Below are positions 1-11,502 of a stretch of 64,000 nucleotides of DNA, one piece after another (the first letter of the stretch is position 1; the number at the start of each line of letters is the position of its first letter). The notes under the pieces are model-generated. The model saw only the letters and a program-made list of their open reading frames with translations, searched no databases and was not told the DNA's origin. Position numbers and translations under genes: made by a program. This DNA comes from Sympetrum striolatum (taxonomy: Eukaryota; Arthropoda; Insecta; Odonata; Libellulidae), in the NCBI GenBank assembly GCA_947579665.1, contig OX388351.1:55436939-55500938 (forward strand), in the 5' to 3' direction.

Positions 1-60
1 TTAAATTCACTTCACAGAAAATTATTATTTCCATTATTAGTTATGGAAAATTTTGAAGAC

Positions 61-398
61 GGTTGGTGGGCGGGGCGATCGACGAACAATTTAATTTGGA
101 CCAATCAGGTGACAGCAATTCCGTTGATCGGTTGCGCAGATAGTATTTTTTTAGTTTCTGTCTGGATTTCTTTTGGTGAGGTTGTGCTGCGAATCTGTTC
201 TGGAAAAGCCGTTGAAATTTGAAATTGGTCACTTGCTCTAGTTAGTTATAGTTGTAAATAGTAACGAAACTTTAATTTGTCACGTTTTCTTTTTCCTATA
301 ATTATTATTCGTAAAGATCATATTTGTGTAAAATAGCAGGAATCGCTTATAGAACGTCATTCATCGTCGTCACTCAGGATTTCCAGTTCATGGTAAGT
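61..398 (+). promoter_or_regulatory. Promoter-like segment ending in a splice-donor-like site
   Basis: Two classical proximal-promoter motifs lie close together: a GC box GGGCGGGGC at 68-76 and a full NF-Y/CCAAT consensus GACCAATCAG at 99-108. About 285 bp downstream an ATG at 390-392 directly abuts a strong 5' splice-site match, GTAAGT, at 393-398. This would suit a first exon that is mostly 5' UTR. No TATA box is obvious, and I could not find a downstream exon that continues an open frame from this ATG. Joining it to the nearest acceptor-like sites (1929, 5340) gives an immediate stop. The assignment is inference from motifs only. Confidence 0.25.
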
Positions 399-3300
399 AG
401 CATGAAATACTTTATTCAAATTGTTCTCTACTTTATAATATAACAAAATATTATCATAACAAGTTGGAATTATGAAGAATTTAAGTTTCGTAGTTGTATA
501 ATACCAGTGTAAGACTTTCGAGACTGTATGATTACGATTTTAAGCAACCCATAAGTCAAAGGGAGATTTATTTCAGATTGCGATTGATTTTAATTTAGCA
601 TGTGTTAATAACATGTAATTTAATTGATTTTTTAAGCATCGGAACTGATAATCACGATTCCATAAGTATATATTTCTGGTTTAAGCTTATTATGAATGAT
701 TTTTAGCGAAGTTTAAAAACATACTGTCGTGTACTTAAGCACACAAAAAACAACGTACAAACATGGCACGACATTTTGAGAGTAATTAGCGGAAGGAATG
801 TCTGACGTTCACGGAACACGAAACCTCTCATTCTGGGTTCTCACTTATCTCTCAGACAAACACGAATCTATTGTTTTGCCCACGTCCATTTAATAGTAAT
901 AGTAAATTTCTCTTCTATTAATTGCTATGCTTGGATGAGTGCTAATAACTCGTTTCGTATGCATAACGGGAGTACACACTCGAATTTTTACGGAAAAGTT
1001 TTGACAATCTATTCTCCTAATTGTTTTAAAATTTTATTATGGTTATCATTAGCCTCAATAACCGCAGATGTAACGTTCTGAAGTTGAGAATCAGAAACGA
1101 AAGAAATATTCCAACATAGCCAGGACTTGAACACAGTTCTCAGGTCCTGCGCATGGGTTTTCATGTTTTCAGATCTCCGGTTTTAATCTCCTTCTTCGCT
1201 AATTGGTGCTTAGTTCAATACGTTTGTTTTTACATGAATGCATTTGCAAAATAGTTCTGCCATTAATCTTAAGGCTTTCATCAGTGCATATATGCCATCG
1301 CGTTAACATAACGGAAATCCTGGTTTAAAATTTTAACGGAAAGCAGCAATTCGAATGAACTGTAATTTAGTCATTCTTTTCTAGCGTACAGAATATAATA
1401 CTGAAAATTCAGAATATTTTTACTGAATTTTAATTGCTTTGATTAGCATAAATTTCAAAAGTTTTGCTGTTTTCGTTCATCAGTAAGAGTAGCCATGTCA
1501 AGTTTAATTTTTCATCGATTATAATAGATTCCATTATATCAAAATCAAAGCTATATTTAATTCTTTGATTGTACTTTCGATTTATGGGCCTGATAATCTC
1601 AGGAATGAATCAGTGATGACAGTAAGGTTTTGTTCCAAGACAAAATTCGAATGTTTAAGCGATGGTCTAAGAGTTTCACTAATACACCTTTGAATATTAA
1701 TTATTGTTAACGGTCGTTGTATTTTTAAACTTATTCTCTTCGTAGTTTAGTACATTTCTGTAACCAGATATTTCAAATCCTTTTGGTCAATGATGAAACG
1801 GTTTCAAATAAATGGACATTTTAAAAATTTTGGTTTTATTTTACATTCCCATGGCTCTAGAATAGAACCCTTATCTAATTGTAATTATTTTATATTTTAT
1901 TAATTTTGAATTTTTTAATTTTAAATAGTTTGGGTAAAAGTGAAGCACCTTTCGCACCAATATTGTCCTGACGTACTGGTCTTGCGTCTTCCAAAAGTGA
2001 CAGACGTATATGGGAACCGTTCATGGAAGATTTGGTCGGCGTTGGCGGATTGGAACTTCAAATTAGGTAATGAGAGTTTATATTTTTATTTCGTTCACAA
2101 AAATTATGTACTTTGGAAATGTAGTCTGCTTATGGAATTCAAAGTTATTTTGCTTTACTGACAAGCAGGAGGTTTTAAACAGTATTCATGTACTAGTTCC
2201 ATTTATAAAAACAGTTAAATGTAACACAAAATATGTAACAAGGTGGTCGCTAATACCCAACTACGGGGGATGCGACTAAAAATAAAATTAAAAAAAAAAG
2301 TTATTTTGCATTCGTACATTTAATTTATAAACTTGTTGAAAATCATTCCATATTATTGCATTATTCTGGAACAATTACGAGTGGACTTATAAATAATCAT
2401 TTATTTTTTAATAATAGGTAGGGTACGGAAAGAGATCGATTTCTTAAATTAATCTACAATGTTACCGTTAAAATCAAAGTGGAGGACAGCGTAGTTATTT
2501 GCTATTTTACTATTTTCATGTAATATAATGCAATGGATGATGCAATATGTAAAGAGCATTATTAATCGAATTATCCTCCACATTGGTATTATTATAGTTC
2601 CTGTAGAGTTTACACTATTCAATAATTATGAATATAATGACTTTGAATTATGACCAGCCAATATTCAGTACAGAATAGAATTTTATCCACTTTGTGATAA
2701 CGACGTCATAACGTTTTCCACTTAAGAACAATCAAGCATTTGGAATATCCTTCGCTTTTTCAAGACCTGCACGCCACTAATTGTATTATATCCGGAATTA
2801 AAAATATATTTTCGTTCATCACTCTTATCCAGACACTGAAAGTACTTTTAATCTTCGTATGTATGTATTACATTTAGCAAATCAACTCCTGATGCAATGA
2901 ATAAAATTAATCTTTACTCAACAGTAACATACGTTTCGCAGACTGAATTTATTTAAAAATGTATCATATTTCTCTCGTCTATAATTTAAAGGATTCTTAT
3001 AATATCTCTCCATAGTATCATCAAAACAAGCTTTCCAGTTCGAATGTATTATTTCCTTTAATTATTGGTTTTCGGTAAAATATTAAAATATTGCTTTTGA
3101 AAAGTATTACGGAGAGTGTTGTGACGATTATGACTACTTCTTCAATGTTTCCGTAAATAGACGCGGGATTATATTTTCTCTTTTTCGATGAACTTTTTCG
3201 AATGCCTATTGATATTTTGCTACTCGTTTTTTTAATCGAATGGCTATTGATGATTATGAAAGATGGATATAATAACGCAAACAATTTTCATAGATCAGTA

Positions 3301-3705
3301 ATGGGTTTACAATGCCCTACAACATTCTGAATTTTCAAATCCTCATTCACATTTCACTTTCCTTTGCCGTTGCTTTCACTTAAAAGATAGGTCAAATAAG
3401 TAATCTCATGCTAACAATTCCAAAGGCCAATAATGGGTTTTCAACGGCCTTCAGTTCTTCGAATCGGTTTTCAAAGTTCAAGGAAGACTTATCCTGTCTT
3501 TCAGATATATCGATTTTTTTATTCTCTTTCGTGTTTTTATCACTTTGTGCAGGAAGTGCAAGAATAGTTTCAAGGAATACATTGAATTCATAGTCCATCC
3601 ACACATCCACATCCACACATAGATCCATCTCAATATTTTAGAATATTAATTATTTTCAGTAATAAAGATATACTCTTTTTATTACAGGGAATTCTATCCT
3701 CTTTC
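399..3705. other. AT-rich noncoding stretch, no supported gene
   Basis: This is AT-rich sequence with only short open frames. One weak exon candidate lies at about 1929-2065 on the plus strand. It has an acceptor-like TTTTAAATAG, then about 45 open codons with few low-complexity residues, then GTAATG. The peptide matches no family I recognise, so I do not call a gene. Confidence 0.5.
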
Positions 3706-4550
3706 TGAAAAATCTGATGTGGCCAAAATATAAATTTTTCCATATTTACTGAAAACAGAAGCATATGCCGGTAATATATAAATAACTCCAAAACAATGAG
3801 TGTTACAAAAAAATGCTTCAACAATAGTTGTAGTAAAATACATCATCTATAACTTTTGAACAAATTGTATATAAATACATTACATTCTGTCAAAGATATT
3901 TAAGAAAACTACAATTTTTATATAAAAAGCAACTTACGGTTAGCGAGTATTCACTTATAACTCCTAAACAACCAGTGTTACGAAAAAATGTTTCATACAA
4001 AAGTTGTAGTAATGTACATAATCAAAAAATTTTGTGCGTATTTGTATATACCTACATTGCATTCTGACAGATATATGTATGAAAAACTTTCATTTCTGGA
4101 TAAACATCAATTCCCGGTTAACCATTATTCAAGAATAACTCTTAAATAATCAATGTTACGAAAAATGTTTCAAACAAACGTTGTATTAAAGTACATTAAG
4201 TATAGCGTTTGTAGATAATTGTATATACCTACATTGCATTCTGACAGAGATATTCAAGAAACAAAATTTATTCCGGATAAACGGCAACTTCCGGTTAAGC
4301 GGTATTTATCAGAAACTAATCAACCCTTGGCATTGTTAGTAAAAAACTAAATATGAATTTTGGAAATGATCGGATAGGGCGCCCTCAAACTTATTTACCA
4401 CAGACAGACACACAAACAGACAGAAATGTTCGGGAAAATATTGAAAACGAACTCTATTGGCCCCAAAACATTTATTTCCTTTGAAATCTGGTGGTCAAAT
4501 TTTTTTGCGCATACAAAACTTTCTCTATACTACGTATAGTTAGAAAGTAA
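3706..4550 (-). repeat. Hairpin-ended interspersed repeat, copy A
   Basis: One end reads AATCTGATGTGGCC and the other is the imperfect palindrome ACTTTCTCTATACTACGTAT followed by AGTTAGAAAGT. Inside, a module of about 180 bp is tandemly repeated. Each module contains 'aactcctaaacaa..agtgttacg', 'caaaagttgtagta' and 'tacattgcattctgacag', for example near 3952 and 4134. A short CA/GACA-rich tract sits near 4400. There is no coding capacity. Copy B at 16.5 kb is the closest relative, in opposite orientation. Strand is assigned relative to copies B and E, whose hairpin end comes first. The superfamily is not established. Terminal hairpin, internal minisatellite and embedded microsatellite recall Helentron-derived HINE/DINE-1 elements, but this is inference. 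Confidence 0.75.
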
Positions 4551-5010
4551 TAATGCAAATTATAAAAGATCTATCTTTTATATACCTAACGAATATATAT
4601 TCTTATGCGATACTTTCGGTCACTGACAAATGTAAATAATAACTTTTGAATATTTAAGGACAAAATTATGTCAGTTCTTTTGGAATTCGACATCATCTCT
4701 CATCTTTAATGTGGCATAAACACATTAAAATGGTGTGCGAATATGAGAGAAAGTTATCGGGATGCCAGTAAATCTTTTTCATTTGCATAACTTCGACCCA
4801 AAAGAAGCCGTTTCACTTTTTTATTTTTATTTTTTAAACTAAGGTTCCTTATCATCTATCTTTTGGCCGAAGAATTGAAATAAAATTTCGTTTTTTTAGC
4901 ATTATTAAACCATTCTTAACGGATCAACACTAATGTGTTAAAGGGCTTTAGACAGAGAATACCAAAATCAACCATGCTGCGTTGATCCTTATTTTCTAAA
5001 AGCATTTCAG
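4551..5010. other. Noncoding stretch, nothing recognised
   Basis: AT-rich sequence between two repeats. No open frame, RNA gene or repeat that I can support. Confidence 0.5.
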
Positions 5011-5112
5011 TAGATTTAGATTTAGATATATATCCCGCGAGCCGACAGAAGCGTATGGCAGGGGGTGTAATACATTACCATTATTCATTCAATCCCTATT
5101 AACATCTCTAAT
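5011..5112 (-). mobile_element. 3' stub of a TAAATC-tailed non-LTR retrotransposon
   Basis: On the minus strand this is the last 100 bp or so of the element that also lies at 11514-12048. The shared block includes GAGCCG, GCGTATGGCAGGGGGTGTAA and TTATTCATTC on the plus strand. Both copies end in TAAATC repeats on the minus strand. Severe 5' truncation with a preserved 3' tail is the usual outcome of target-primed reverse transcription. No coding sequence is retained. Confidence 0.7.
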
Positions 5113-5640
5113 AAAATATACACCAGTATGCATACAGTGATTGAACTTGCTTTCTGTCTAGTAAATGTAAAAAGCTTCATATATCGTGCGATCTTTCTTT
5201 CGATATGTGGCATGTGTTCATGACTCACAAAATCTTTGATTGCCACATCGTGTTAAAATATGACAAGTTTTATAGTTGAGAATTAAATATATATTTTCAT
5301 AAGATATTTATTTTAATTATTACATTTTTTATTTTACAGGTGTAAGCAGCAACTCCTGACTGAGACAATACTTTGTGAGTAATCAAGGTCTTTTTATTAA
5401 CCTCCTCTTTTCAAGCCTCTTCATTCTCAAATACTATTATTTTAACATTGATAATGCGGCAGTCTTACCAACTAAAATAATAGGTAGTAAAGGTCAGCCT
5501 TCATCTTAACTAAATCTTCGTACTAGTATTTATGAAATCAGTTATTTAAAGAGATTGATTTTTTCTTTCAAAACAAGTAATTCAAAATGTTAGTAATGAT
5601 AGTAACAAAAAGTAGCAATTAATCGCTGCCAGTTTGAATT
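5113..5640. other. Noncoding stretch with a weak mini-exon candidate
   Basis: A pyrimidine-rich acceptor-like TTTTATTTTACAG ends at 5339 and a donor-like GTGAGT starts near 5374, framing about 34 bp. It has no coding potential and no support beyond splice-like motifs. The rest is AT-rich and unremarkable. Confidence 0.3.
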
Positions 5641-6110
5641 TCAATTTCCTGGAGGCAGTGCCTGGTAGTAGTAGCTTAGAATGAAGTGCACATATATGTA
5701 TTAACAACCTGCTCCGTAGGGGAAAAGGGAATAATGCCTTATTCCTCCGACCCTAGCTGAAAGGCCTACGGATGCAGGCATCTCTTCCAGGGCCCTTTCT
5801 TTCACCTTCTTATGCAGGAGCTGAGAGTTCTGTCCTCTCAAAGCTCCTGTTCGATCTTTTGTCTATGAGGTCGGATCCCGCGGTTAACCTGCAATGGTGG
5901 TAAAGAGGGGGTCTCTAGGCATGGAGACGAACCTCATAGCACGCCACTTGACCAGGCCGGGTCCACTCCTTAGGGTGTTAGGTTATCCCTCCCAATCCTC
6001 CCTTTCCCTCACCATTAGCAGAACACAAGGACAACCACCGAGAACGTTGAAGACCTGGAGTAAGATTTGGTACAGGTATATGGTGGTATGGGTAAAGAAA
6101 ATCTGAGTAC
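5641..6110. other. GC-richer island of unknown origin
   Basis: This block is clearly richer in G and C than its flanks and contains words such as CCGTAGGGGAAAAGGGA and CAGGCCGGGTCCACTCC. Its open frames are short (at most about 70 codons) and match nothing I recognise. Its composition resembles transposon UTR or remnant sequence more than host DNA here, but no termini or duplication were seen. Confidence 0.35.
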
Positions 6111-6948
6111 ATAAGAAAATGTAAGGGATGCTAAGGAAAATATAGACGGTTTGTAACAGCTACGAATGTTCAGTCTATAAAGATTACATAATCTTCATAA
6201 TTGTATAATTACAGATATCTAAATATAAATTTTGGAATTTATGTTTTTATGAGGAATATTCTAGACTACTACCTGTTAATTATGAATAATTATTCCAAAG
6301 TGTTGGCGGGATTCACCCACAGAAAGTATAAGCTAAAAATAAGAGGCTGATATAGTTTTAAAGAAGTCTTTTTTGTAGTTCTTATAAGTCAAAATAGTGA
6401 AAAAGTATAGATAACGTAGACACATCAACTCCAGAAGTAAGGCTAGGTGCTGGTTAAAACATTTGCTTGCGCAGGGGAATGTAGGTGTAACTTAAGTGGA
6501 GCATTAATAATAGGAATGTTTTTTCACTATGCAATATTTATAATTTCTTTTGGTTCTCGAATATACAATTTATAATAAAATAAGGACTACCAATATTAAA
6601 TATGCTAAAATTTATACGATCGTGTAGCGATTGCATTGATTAAATATGAGGGGTTAGAATATTATTCAAATAGATTTGCGAAACGTCGTTACTAAGACAC
6701 ATGCTTGAGATAATGACTCTTGATTGATTAAGTGCAGCTTGGAAAATAAAACATTCAAAAGAGCCTTTTAGAATATAAGCATATTATTTTTTCTATTCTT
6801 TATGAAAATATAAAATTCATTGAGGAAGAAATATCCTACAACAGAGGCATTCTATTTCATTTAAATTGAGCTGATAAGGCATTAAAAGCCCTAGTCGAAG
6901 AAATTATTATATTTTTGCTGTCCAATAACAGCGTGGGATCCATGAATT
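6111..6948. other. Noncoding stretch, nothing recognised
   Basis: AT-rich flank of the Jockey insertion. No supported feature. Confidence 0.5.
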
Positions 6949-6959
6949 ATGTAGATTTA
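6949..6959. repeat. Target-site duplication, left copy
   Basis: ATGTAGATTTA here is repeated exactly at 11503-11513, on the far side of the Jockey element, as expected for target-primed insertion. Confidence 0.75.
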
Positions 6960-9900
6960 TATAATATAATTTGACATCGTTTGGTGGTGCTGCCTCCATT
7001 CTTGCCCGTCCTCCTAGGGAGCTCCTTCGGGCTGGTGGACTCCTTCGTTGGTGGACCTTCAAGGATATTTTACCTCCACTTTTTCCTCCCTCTTGGGGGG
7101 ATTGCCAAAGTTCCTCCTTGCGAGGAGATGGGCCTCCGGAAGAAGTCGCGCCGCTGAGGGGTGTCCAAGGCCAGTCGCTTGAGATGTGCATAATTTCTGG
7201 TAGGAAGGCGGGCAAAGAAGGCCTTCGCTCGTATGGTTGCCAATTCCTGAATTGGGGTGGCTCCAGTCAATATGTAGTTGGTGGGATTAGCAAAGCGCCA
7301 GCCAAACTGCAGGATGGTGCGAAGGACGGCTCTCTCCGCCTTGGATGGAATTTCCCACGTGGTGCGGGTCAGGAACCCGCTCCAGGCGGGGGAGGCGTAC
7401 AAAAGAGCACTCAAGATGGTTGCCTGGTATAGGTGCAGCCTAACATGGAGCGGCAAGTCCGGGGACATTAGGAGCGGCAGGAGGACCCTCCGGCGAACCC
7501 TCGCTTTTATGGCAACCTGTTGTGCATGATTGCGGAGAGTGAGTCGCCTGTCGAGGGTGACTCCAAGGTAGACTGCTGTGCTTCGCCAATGGACTTCCTC
7601 AGCGCCGACGATGATTGGGTCCGGGTCGTCCGCCGGTCGGAGCATTGAGAAGATAATGGTCTGTGTCTTCTTGGAGTTCACCCCTAACCTCCAGGTGTCG
7701 TACCATTCAAGAAGCTGGTAGGTGGCCCGCTGCAAGTATTTTACAGCAAGTTTCCTGGAGTAGGACTTCGCTAGTAGCGCAGCATCGTCAGCATAAAATG
7801 CTGTCATGCAGCCGTAAAACTTTGTGGGAATGTCCGCACAGAAGATATTGAACAAGATTGGCCCCCAGATGCTACCCTGGGGAACTCCCGCCCTGATGGT
7901 TCTGGTGGTAGAGGTGATCCCGCCGAAGAAAACGTGGAAGGTCCTGTCCGAGAGGTATGAGGCGATGGTGTTTATCTGCCATGTTGGAAAGTCCAGTCGA
8001 CGGAGCTTATGGAGAAGGCCAGCATGCCACATTCGGTCGAAGGCCTTGGTGATGTCGAAGAAGGCCGCTGCAACGTGTCTTTTGTTGTTGAAAGCAGCAC
8101 TGACGAATTGCAGGACGCGCAGAAGTTGGTGGGTTGTGGCGTGCTCCTCTCTAAAGCCGTATTGCTCCGCCGGGAGGATATTCCTTTCTGATAGTGTTCT
8201 CTGGAAAAAGGGTAGTATGGTCCTTTCTACAATCTTCCCCAGTCCGTCCAGCAGCGATATGGGGCGGAAGCTATCTGGGGAGGAGCGAGACTTTCCAGTT
8301 TTTAAGATCGGGATGATCTTTGCTCTTTTCCATAAAGCTGGGAAGTGGCCCAGTCTGATGATGGCGTTTGTGATGCATACCAGCCAGAGAACCGCCGCGG
8401 ACGGAAGTCTTCGGAGTATTTCGTTTTCAATTCCGTCTGGACCGGGAGCTTTTCGAGTCTTAAGGCGACGGAGAGACGCTTTCACGTCCATGGCGGTGAT
8501 TGTTGGCGGGTCTGTGTTAATGGGAAGCTGATGTGGAGGCATCTGAGGAAGTTCAGGACCTGGATTCGGAGAAAATGCGTCCTCTAAGTGGTCAGCGAAG
8601 GCCTCCGCCGTAATGGTGCTCGGCTCTACGGTGGGTATGGTAGCATGACTCCGGAGGGTCAGGCCTTTGGTGAACTTCCACAGAGAACCGTCCTGGGTTT
8701 TAGTGGAGGCGATCTTCTTCTCCCACATCTGGGTTTTCCAGGTAGAGATGCTGGTCTGAATATCCCTCTGCAGTCGCCGGAATTCCCGGCGTAAATGCGG
8801 TTCTCCAGTGCGCGTCCATCGGCGGCGGATCCTATTTTTCTCCCTAATGGAGGCGATGATGGTTTGAGGAAGTTCCAGTCTCCCTCCGAATCCCCTAGGT
8901 TTTCGTGGGATGGTGGCGTCAGCAGCAGCAGTGATGCTAGAAGCGAGGTTGAGTGTTGCAGCATCGACATCATCAGGAGTTTCCAGCTTCCCTGGTGATG
9001 ACAGACGGGCTGTTAAGTCCTCAGCAAAGGCCTCCCAGTTGGCCTTCCTGAGGTTCCTTTTGGTAGCGATGGGTCGAAAGAGTGGTGATGTTCCGAAGAA
9101 AGCTGCGACTGGGAGGTGGTCGCTAGTCAATGCCGGGATGGTGTACATTGTCCTTGGAGGTGGGGACGCGCTGACGAGATAGATGTCGAGTACATCTCCT
9201 TTCCCAGTGTGGGAGAACCGGGTGGGTTCCCTTGGGCCGAGAACCTGGACCCGGTTTGTGGTGGCCCAGCGGCGAAGCTCTCTGCCAGATGCATTGTCTC
9301 TAAGGGAGCCCCAGTCGCCGTGCTTTGCATTAAGGTCCCCCGCAAAAATGGTAGGAATACCTGGCAGGAAGACATCCCCGAAGGAAGATTGCCGGAAGCG
9401 GTGCTGTGGTGGAAGGTAGCACGAGGTGAACTGCATTTCCCCCAGGTATGTGCTAGCGACGATGGTGATGGTCTCTAGCGAATGGAGTGAAGTTGGCTGC
9501 GGGTCAAGAAGCCGCGCTGCAATTTTGTTGGAGACCATTATTGCGACGCCCCCTCCGCTGGATCTGCTGCCATCCGGGTTGTCAGGGCGGTCCTTTCGGT
9601 ATATTGTGAAGCCAGGGGTAGACCATCGGGTGTGTGGAGACAAATGTGTCTCCTGCAGAAGAATGATGTCAAAATTTTGTTGCCCAAGGAAGTGTAGGAG
9701 CTCCGGTGTCTTCCGGACAATAGCTCCGCCCACATTCCATGTGAGGATGGAGAGCGCCCTTCTTGTGGTGGTTTTAGGGTCCATTGCGCGGTGCTAAGAG
9801 ATCGCGGAGGCTTAAGGCGAATTGTTGGAATTGGGAGATGATGGTTGCTTGAAGGCGGACCATCATCTGCTCCATTGCTGTGATGATGGCGTCAGGTGGG

Positions 9901-11502
9901 TGAGGAGTTTTGGCGCTGGTACTGGAAACAGGCGATATTCTCTGCTTTTGCCGCAGTGGAATGCTGAGTTCGGCTGCTGTTTCTTCATTGCTTCGGCATG
10001 GCTGGGGAAGGGACGGGAACTCCATATTTAGTGTTTTCCTACGCGGAGGTTGGACCTGCGAAGGCACGAAGAGTGGTGTTGAGTTCGACCAGGCGTTGGT
10101 GGTAGGTGGAGAAGCAGGCTGGAAGGTGGGTGCATTTGGTGTCGGACGCTGCGAGGGGCTGCTGGCGGATGTAGATTGCATCTTCCTCTCTTTTGCGGCA
10201 ATCCAGACTGGGCATTTGCGAGACATCGCAGGGTGCGCGCCGCCGCAGTTGCAGCAAAGGGCTTCCTCGGTTCGTGGTTTCGTGCAGACGTGGCCTTGAT
10301 GAGGACCTGCGCACTTCCAGCAGCGCGGGGCGGCGTGACAATGGGCTGAGGAATGCCCAAACCTATTGCACCGGAAGCACATCTGCGGCTGCTGGTGTTT
10401 GTAGGGGCGGATAGTCACCCTACAATATGACAACGCTGTAATTCTGCAAATATCAGCGGGTTTCCATTGAGCGGTCGATGGTGCCGAGAAAACGAAAAGC
10501 GGGAGCGCTCTTTGTTCCTTATCTCTGAGCTGGAAGGCCTTCCGCACCGGAATGCCGAGCGCCAAAAGATCCTCTGTCAGTTCCTCCTTCGCGGTTCCGG
10601 TGGACAAGCCGCGCACAAGGAAGGAGTGGAGCTGGTCCTGCCGCTCAGCCCATGTTGAGTAGGCGATGCCTTGCCCGTCGAGGAATTCCCTCGCCTTGCG
10701 GTAGTCGCACGTGGAGTTCACCGACACTCGGCAAACCTCCCCGCGCGAGTCGACGTTCGACGGAGTCGGGAGTCCAACGCGTGTCGCCACGAAATCGGCG
10801 CCATTAAGCGCTTCTCGGAGATCCCTCGCTAAAGCCCTAATGTTAAGAATCCCATACAATTGAAGGGCAGGCGGGCGAGACCTTGCCCCGCTGGTCGGTT
10901 CCGGACGCTGTGTTTCCCCGTCTGCCTCAGGGGTGGATGGCATAGAAGGGGAGGGTACCTCCATTTGACATCCTCCCGAAGTATCAAGGGCGTTGCGTTT
11001 TGTTTTCTTCGCCTCAGACGGCGCGAGTGGTTCGAAGCGATTTTTAAGAGCCAGCGGAGCAACTGTTTGCTCGTCTAAGTTGAGGAAATATCTCCTGGGC
11101 TTCACAGTAGTAAATGATTCCTCCTCCTCGGTGGTGCTGGCGATCTCCATTGTATCCTCAGCGAGTCGTTTAAGTCGCGGGTCGCGGGAGGAGAGACCAG
11201 GTGTGGGGGATGGATTTGCCGTTGATATTCCCGCGGAGACGGTAAATCTAGGAGGGAGAATAACGTTCTTGATGCCGGGTGCCGGAAATGATGCAGGTGA
11301 TGATGACAAAGGTGTGGGAGTAATCCCTGGAGCAGTCGATGTCTCCATCGGACTCGAGGTATTGCTCGAGTTGACGGGGCCGCTGGGCGAAAACTCGCCG
11401 GCTGCCGACAGCTCGCTTGCCGATAGTTCCTCACAAAAATTATCCGTAAACAGCTCACGCAAAACACGTCCTAACGCCACGAAGGTCGAGCTAGAACTCC
11501 CC
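6960..11502 (-). mobile_element. Jockey-clade non-LTR retrotransposon, both ORFs open
   Basis: This element of about 4.5 kb is transcribed leftwards and bounded by the 11-bp direct repeat ATGTAGATTTA. It carries a gag-like ORF1 and an endonuclease/reverse transcriptase ORF2, followed by a 3' UTR of about 110 nt (7069 down to 6960) ending in AT-rich sequence rather than a clear poly(A). There is no RNase H domain, as is usual for Jockey. The element is far richer in GC than its AT-rich surroundings, which fits a recent arrival. Its 5' boundary falls at the ORF1 ATG, leaving no 5' UTR. Because Jockey-type promoters lie inside the 5' UTR, this copy is probably slightly 5' truncated and silent unless read from outside. 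It is inserted into the tail of an older non-LTR copy. Confidence 0.9.
7070..9784 (-). CDS. Jockey ORF2: endonuclease/reverse transcriptase
   Basis: This 904-residue protein is predicted to nick target DNA and copy the element RNA at the nick. An N-terminal apurinic-type endonuclease/exonuclease/phosphatase domain spans about residues 10-230. Its expected catalytic residues are present: N17 in LTWNVGG, E45 in LLQETHL, D150 and N152 in AGDLNAKHGDW, and D222/H223 in SDHLPVA. The reverse transcriptase spans about 480-740, with FRPISLL at 506-512, D577 in the FDITKAFDRMWH block, AGVPQGS at 632-638 and the catalytic YADD at 664-667 (many Jockey elements have FADD). The C-terminal region has no RNase H or CCHC. 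Length is normal for the clade and no stop or frameshift was seen. The ATG overlaps the end of ORF1 by 11 nt. Clade assignment is from motif style, not from a tree. Confidence 0.93.
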   Translation of the reverse strand: MDPKTTTRRALSILTWNVGGAIVRKTPELLHFLGQQNFDIILLQETHLSPHTRWSTPGFTIYRKDRPDNPDGSRSSGGGVAIMVSNKIAARLLDPQPTSLHSLETITIVASTYLGEMQFTSCYLPPQHRFRQSSFGDVFLPGIPTIFAGDLNAKHGDWGSLRDNASGRELRRWATTNRVQVLGPREPTRFSHTGKGDVLDIYLVSASPPPRTMYTIPALTSDHLPVAAFFGTSPLFRPIATKRNLRKANWEAFAEDLTARLSSPGKLETPDDVDAATLNLASSITAAADATIPRKPRGFGGRLELPQTIIASIREKNRIRRRWTRTGEPHLRREFRRLQRDIQTSISTWKTQMWEKKIASTKTQDGSLWKFTKGLTLRSHATIPTVEPSTITAEAFADHLEDAFSPNPGPELPQMPPHQLPINTDPPTITAMDVKASLRRLKTRKAPGPDGIENEILRRLPSAAVLWLVCITNAIIRLGHFPALWKRAKIIPILKTGKSRSSPDSFRPISLLDGLGKIVERTILPFFQRTLSERNILPAEQYGFREEHATTHQLLRVLQFVSAAFNNKRHVAAAFFDITKAFDRMWHAGLLHKLRRLDFPTWQINTIASYLSDRTFHVFFGGITSTTRTIRAGVPQGSIWGPILFNIFCADIPTKFYGCMTAFYADDAALLAKSYSRKLAVKYLQRATYQLLEWYDTWRLGVNSKKTQTIIFSMLRPADDPDPIIVGAEEVHWRSTAVYLGVTLDRRLTLRNHAQQVAIKARVRRRVLLPLLMSPDLPLHVRLHLYQATILSALLYASPAWSGFLTRTTWEIPSKAERAVLRTILQFGWRFANPTNYILTGATPIQELATIRAKAFFARLPTRNYAHLKRLALDTPQRRDFFRRPISSQGGTLAIPPRGRKKWR

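Noticed and set aside
1929..2065. Coding exon between acceptor-like and donor-like sites
   Set aside because: No homology recognised, and joining the ATG at 390-392 to this acceptor gives an immediate stop.
6907..9797. Many plus-strand open frames of 60-235 codons across the Jockey element
   Set aside because: They are antisense shadows of the GC-rich ORF2 and ORF1; the minus frames carry all conserved motifs.
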